Positions 59,401-64,000 of a stretch of 64,000 bases of DNA are shown here, piece by piece. Under the pieces are notes generated by a model that was not told where the DNA came from, did no database searches, and saw nothing but the letters and a program-made list of their open reading frames with translations. The first letter of the stretch is position 1; the number at the start of each line of letters is the position of its first letter. The translations under genes were made by a program, and so were the position numbers. Source of the DNA: Lingula anatina (Eukaryota > Brachiopoda > Lingulata > Lingulida > Lingulidae); NCBI RefSeq assembly GCF_001039355.2, contig NW_019775587.1, positions 243,414 to 307,413 of the forward strand. Direction: 5' to 3'.

Positions 59401-59817
59401 GCATGGGAAATTAAAGACACTCTATGGGTTAAATATCTGTATATTTTGTGTCATATTATGTTCTTTTGTCAAAATATATCTGTGTGTGTATATATCATGA
59501 AATCATTCGTTTTGTTGTAGTATTTTCTCGAGGCCATTTTCCCGAGGTGCATCTTTAAACAGCTAGAGATTTTGACGGCCCGAAGGAGATAGTATAAAAA
59601 TATGCTCATCCCTATTTCTGGCGGTAAGTAGCGGATTGTCCGCAGCATGAGAGTCCGAGTCTTGCTCCAGAATTCGATATTTTCATTCATGCTCTCTCTA
59701 GGTCATGCATATTCACTTATTTACTAATTACCCGATTTATTCGTTCGTTTGTGCATTCCCACGTGGTATTTATATATAAGGCCTACTTATGTTCTTTTAA
59801 ATATTGTCTTTTTGCAG

Positions 59818-60033
59818 GGCCATTAGATGACACAACAGGGACCGGGTTGTTCCGGCCTTGTGTTGGCCCTGAAACCAACTCCACGACCGCGTTGATTTTG
59901 CCCAGGCAATGTGCGGACAACACACTGTGCGTCAGGAACTTCCTTTTCTTCTTCGCTTCCTTATCATACCAAGTATGCTTGTGTCCGATGACCACAGTCC
60001 CAACATCACCTCCAGGATCAGGGTGCACACCAA
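59818..60033 (+). CDS. Internal exon of a probable secreted/extracellular cysteine-rich protein
   Basis: 216-bp open exon between acceptor GTCTTTTTGCAG and donor CCAA|GTAAGTC. Both borders fall in phase 1, the symmetric class typical of shuffled extracellular modules. It encodes GPLDDTTGTGLFRPCVGPET, then RQCADNTLCV and YQVCLCPMTTVPTSPPGSGC, six cysteines in a spacing reminiscent of EGF- or EB-like modules, though I cannot assign a family. The reading frame continues upstream through the acceptor without a start, so this is an internal exon. No neighbouring exon was identified. Confidence 0.55.
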
Positions 60034-62109
60034 GTAAGTCAACACTGAATATCTCTCTGGTGTTGTTGTAATAACTGTACCAGTACATAAGCCCCCCTCC
60101 CCTCTCTCTCTCTTTCTCTCTTTGACACACACACACACACACAGAGGTTGCGAAGAACCAAGCATTATGCTCAGTTGATAATACATTGTTTCACGCTTCA
60201 GATGGGCTGGCGATCATTAACGCGCCCCCCCCCCNCGCCAAAAATATAATAATAAGTAAGTAAACTCCCCTTCGCCTCCCTTTGGTTGAGCTAAGGAAGA
60301 AGAGAGCAGATATCTACCTGGTTGACTCAACCTGAGGATTTGGAATATATATATAAACCTTTGTTAACTTTGGGTTCAGAGAGGACTTTTTCCTAGGCCA
60401 AAAAGGCGGCCCTCCCCTCCACATCTCCCCCCTATCAATACTTCTCCCTACCGCCCTGTGTACATATATTAGTAATTTGAATAGAAACAACAGTAAAGGA
60501 CATTCTTTACGCCGCTTAACAGCAGAATACTGACAAAGACAAAACTTTGATATATATAAAGAAAAGGTAATTATAAAACGCTGACACACTGAAAGTGGGG
60601 TAGTTAGGTATTTAGTTTATTTCCTATTTTTGGCTGGGCAAGCGATACAGTGTATCGATACAGTATATTATAAATAGGATTTGATCGACTGCATACATTT
60701 TATTTAATATAAAATATAAACAAGTTGATAAAAAAGTAATCTTAATTTAGTATTTCTCCAGGCACAATATAATACATTTTGTTACATCTGAGAAGCAAGA
60801 ACTTAATACTGGTGAACATATGACGACAGTCTGCTGAATATATACATGTACATTCACAAACGACGCGTTTTTCTGGTTGTATAGAACCACAGGCATAAAC
60901 TTGCATTTATTCATGAACAAAGCAAATAGAAATATCAGGACCTACTATAAAAAAGTTCAGTTGTGTTTATAATATGTATATAGCAATGACGGTTTGAAGC
61001 CTAATAAATATTAAAAGTATACAAGTACGAGTAGTGTTTTATTTGATTTTTCATAAATTCATTTATTCAACTCTATGTCAATTCAAGCAATTCATAGCTA
61101 AAAATGTACACGAAAGTTGCTTTCATCGCCGAATCTTTTTGATAAAGTCACTTTCAAAAATCATTGTTGGCAAGCTCTTATATCTAAATTCTCCGTATCA
61201 GAGTAGAGTGATCAAAGTAGAGTGAAGCTTCGATCTTTATCTCAGCGAGCTAGGGTTAGGCTCTTTTGTTAGCAGAAAGCAAGACAAGATAATTTCCCTA
61301 CGGGACAGGGCATGGTACTAATGTTAACAGAAACCAAACAGCGTATGGATGACAATGTTGTTTCCATGGTTACCGCGCCAGGCCGTATGAAAAACCCGCA
61401 GAGTAAGTAAGGTGACTTTCCGGCTGGACTGTAGTACGTGCCCGGTATCATGGGTAACTGTTAAACAAAGTACTTTTGTTATTATTCTTCACAGCATCAG
61501 GTATGGTGGTGTTTTTATTGGTATCATATTTTTTACAATGATCAAGTAACATACATTTGATGTGTTTTGTACTTTTCCGTGAATCTGAAGTTTTGACTAA
61601 CTCCTTTTCAATATACAGGTTTGAAGAAAGCGCCACCCAATACGGTTTTTATCAGTTATCCCGCAGAAACCTGGGGTGGTGTTAAAAAATTTAAAAAGTT
61701 TTTGATAAAGTCATAAACATCGGGGATGGCCAACTAAAAATTAGATTTTGGTGGCGGTACATTATTAAATCAATTAATAAATACTGAGAATACAGCTGCC
61801 TCGGTGCATGTCTGCGGCCTTTGAAGATATTGAGCATTTTGCTAGTTTTGCAGTGAATAAAGGCGCTTTCAGATCAAGTTGATCCGCGTTCTAACAGATC
61901 CGCGGATGAAATACGGCCGAATCACTTACAGCATCACCTAATCCCTTTATGAGCTCCCCGCCTCGAACACGGGCCGTCCCTGCAGGGGCACAACAATTGA
62001 ATCTCGACCACTCCTCGATCAGAACGTGCATGTAATTTATTCTTATCCCGATGTTTGCTTCGTTCCCTACGCGAGGGACGACACGTTTAGGGAGACTATG
62101 AGGGGGCAT
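60034..62109. other. Non-coding stretch
   Basis: CA tract at 60125-60143, C tract with an N at 60235. No gene or RNA recognised; frames present lack motifs and splice support. Confidence 0.5.
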
Positions 62110-62256
62110 TTTGCAACCGGTTGCAAAATACGTTCAGTTGCAAAATGCGGTCCTACTAAGTAGAGCCGCATTTTGCAACTGAACGCATTTTGCAACCAAA
62201 GAAAATCGTGACAACGCATTTTGCAACTGCAACGCTTTTTGCAACCAGGATTTTTT
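62110..62256. repeat. Palindromic cluster of TTTTGCAAC motifs
   Basis: Eight occurrences of TTTTGCAAC or GTTGCAAAA lie within 150 bp. Among them are the perfect 20-bp palindrome TTTTGCAACCGGTTGCAAAA (62110-62129) and an inverted pair CGTTCAGTTGCAAAATGCGG / CCGCATTTTGCAACTGAACG (62132-62151, 62166-62185) around a 14-nt loop. Probably a MITE terminus cluster or a foldback repeat. Confidence 0.75.
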
Positions 62257-62429
62257 CTAAGTCCCTGAAACAGCTTGAAGTACGAGACAGGTAGAATTGG
62301 AGTGGGGACGGGCTTGCTTCGACTATGTATGCTGAAAATGGCCAGGCTGCCCCTCGGGTGGGCGATATTATAAAACTTATTTCACATTGTAATTTCCTAA
62401 ACCAGAGTTAGTAAGTCTAAACGTTAATA

Positions 62430-63090
62430 AACATTTTGTTAGGCATGTGCATGGGATTTCGGATTTTTTTTTAAATTGGGGGTGTGGCCGTCCCTAGAGG
62501 TGGTTGATTGTACTTTTTACTTCGTATTTTTCTCCTATCTACCCTTATATTTTCAGAATTACAAGGTAGGAAATAAAAACGTTGGGGATTAATACACTAT
62601 CGTAAGAAATGTGCATGGGCACTTCGGAAATGTATTGTGACATGGGTGTGGTTGTCCCTGGGGGTGGTTCATTCTAATTTTACAACGTATTTTCTGCTAT
62701 CTACCCATTGTATCGGCCATTTGAGTTAAAACATAAAAAACGTAGCTACAGTATCATTTGGGATGTTGAAGGGCATTTAGTTTTTTGGACTTAGGGTGTG
62801 GTCCTGGGGGTGGTTGAATATAATTAGACGTTGTAATTTCTGCTATCTACCTTTAGACCATATAAGTTAGGAACGGAAGGCTACGGGGATTGAAAACATG
62901 TCTTTAGGGATATGTATGGATCCTTCTGGGTTTTTAATGGGTGTGGCCGTCCCTGGGGGTGGTTGATTCTGTTTTTTGCACCGTTATTTCTACTATCTAC
63001 CCTTAGAGTTAGGAACATTAAACGTTGGGGATTTATAAACCAGTCACTTTTTATGAATGTGCATGGATCTTTGAGGAATGTAGAGAACAG
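62430..63090 (+). repeat. Tandem array, ~150-bp unit, four copies
   Basis: Anchors GGGTGTGG-CGTCCCTGGGGGT recur at about 62480, 62644, 62794 and 62939. Each is followed by GGTTGATT, then TCTGCTATCTACCCTTA, then ACGTTGGGGATT and ATGTGCATGG. Spacing is 145-164 bp. Units are 70-85 percent alike. Confidence 0.85.
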
Positions 63091-63535
63091 CAGCAGCGCA
63101 CATAGCACTAAACGGACTTACAGTCGTAGGCATGAATATAGGTCAAGGAATCCAGTTAAAGCTGTCCTTTTGACCCATGCCAACCATAAGGCCCTACACA
63201 CTCAGAAATCCTGGCGTTCAACTAGCCGTTATGTCTTAATACAAAATAAACATGTTAATTAATCATAAATAGTAATTAGCATGTGTGTTGCTATACAGAG
63301 GCTATGCACAGGGATTCCTGAAAGTATGGGGTCTTGCAAGGGTTTTTTTTATTAACTTGACCTACATTCAAGCATACCGCTGAAGGTCTGTTATTAAGTG
63401 CTATCTGCTGCTTTCTTTGCATTCCCCTTCCTTCTTAACTCGAAGACCACTTTCAGATTCACACATCCTACTAGCTGGGTCGGTCCAACTCTGCAGGGGA
63501 TCTCACTTAAGTGCAATCAGTGGAATCAGCTTAAT
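63091..63535. other. Spacer between opposed arrays
   Basis: Unique AT-rich sequence; no gene seen. Confidence 0.5.
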
Positions 63536-64000
63536 TGTCTGACATGCCACCAATCACCCCATCCGCTGAGGGACAGTCACACCCAAAGTCACACTAAAAT
63601 TCCCCTGTACCCATGCACCGAAGACTCATGTTCCTAACTCGAATGGTCGAGAAGGAGATGAAAGAAATTACGGTGATAATATTACAGTCAAGTAACCATC
63701 CCCAGGGACGGCTACTCCCCAAGTCACCAAAAATTCCGATGTGCCCAAGCACATCTCTAACGATCTCAACCACCCCCAGGGACAACTACACCCCAAGTCA
63801 CAAAAATCTGAAGTGCCCACGCACATTTCTTACGATGGTGTATTAATTCCCACGGTTTTTATTTCCTAATTCTAAAGATATAAGGGTAGATAACAGAAAA
63901 TACAATGTAAAATTACAATCAACCACCCCTAGGGACGGCCACACCCCTATGTACATGCCTAACAATATCTTTATTATTCCCTGACGTTTCAACTTCCTAA
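63536..64000 (-). repeat. Same tandem array in inverse orientation, running off the window
   Basis: Anchors ACCCCCAGGGACAACTACAC and ACCCCTAGGGACGGCCACAC and two more decayed forms lie at about 63578, 63713, 63788 and 63939. These are reverse complements of the left-array units. The sequence continues beyond 64000. Confidence 0.85.

Noticed and set aside
59783-60186. Minus-strand frames opposite the cysteine-rich exon
   Set aside because: They run through a CA microsatellite and lack splice signals, whereas the plus strand has a proper acceptor, donor and phase.

Overview
The window is animal nuclear DNA: AT-rich, gene-poor, full of microsatellites and mobile elements, with spliceosomal introns and two Pol III U6 snRNA loci. 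A tRNA-derived SINE (3705-3985, minus strand) has a head and core that I associate with molluscs and other marine invertebrates. Together with Tc1, piggyBac-type and Ty3/gypsy elements this suggests a marine invertebrate, most likely a lophotrochozoan; that is inference. Single N bases at 91, 10194, 13787, 21015, 23825, 24991 and 60235 look like contig joins, and several of them cut mobile elements in mid-frame.

Layout. 1-10 kb: degenerate Tc1-type transposons, a SINE and anonymous AT-rich DNA. 10.3-11.1 kb: two exons of a short-chain dehydrogenase resembling 11-beta-hydroxysteroid dehydrogenase. 11.2-12.5 kb: two more Tc1 pieces. 12.5-25.0 kb: copies of one Ty3/gypsy retrotransposon, namely a first LTR plus leader (12530-13786), then a second LTR plus leader plus gag-pol (15874-21014) and two partial gag-pol segments joined by Ns (to 24990). 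No integrase or 3' LTR is present. 27.5-37.6 kb: at least three decayed copies of a multi-exon gene family that I recognise as the uncharacterised DUF6729-type multicopy proteins, with a palindromic MITE between copies. 39-47 kb: several inverted-repeat elements and a U6 locus on the minus strand. 46.9-48.9 kb: a near-perfect 1016-bp tandem duplication. 49.5-56.45 kb: a plus-strand U6 locus followed by a 6.4-kb satellite. 57-64 kb: long inverted repeats, one probable extracellular-protein exon, and a satellite present in two opposed arrays at the right edge.

Two observations stand out. First, the 6.4-kb satellite is built from pieces of U6 snRNA: its ~75-bp monomer matches the U6 antisense strand around the ACAGAGA box, has lost the part holding the AGC triad and the 5' half of the internal stem-loop, and alternates orientation to form 21-bp perfect hairpins. 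Second, the two gypsy LTRs differ by two blocks of 104 and 136 bp that begin GTAAG and end AG and are missing exactly at their borders from the second LTR. The first copy thus carries two apparent spliceosomal introns inside its LTR, and the second looks like the product of reverse transcription of a spliced RNA.

The parts do not form an operon-like system. The window is best read as a repeat-rich interval holding fragments of a few host genes, two U6 transcription units and several layers of nested mobile elements.
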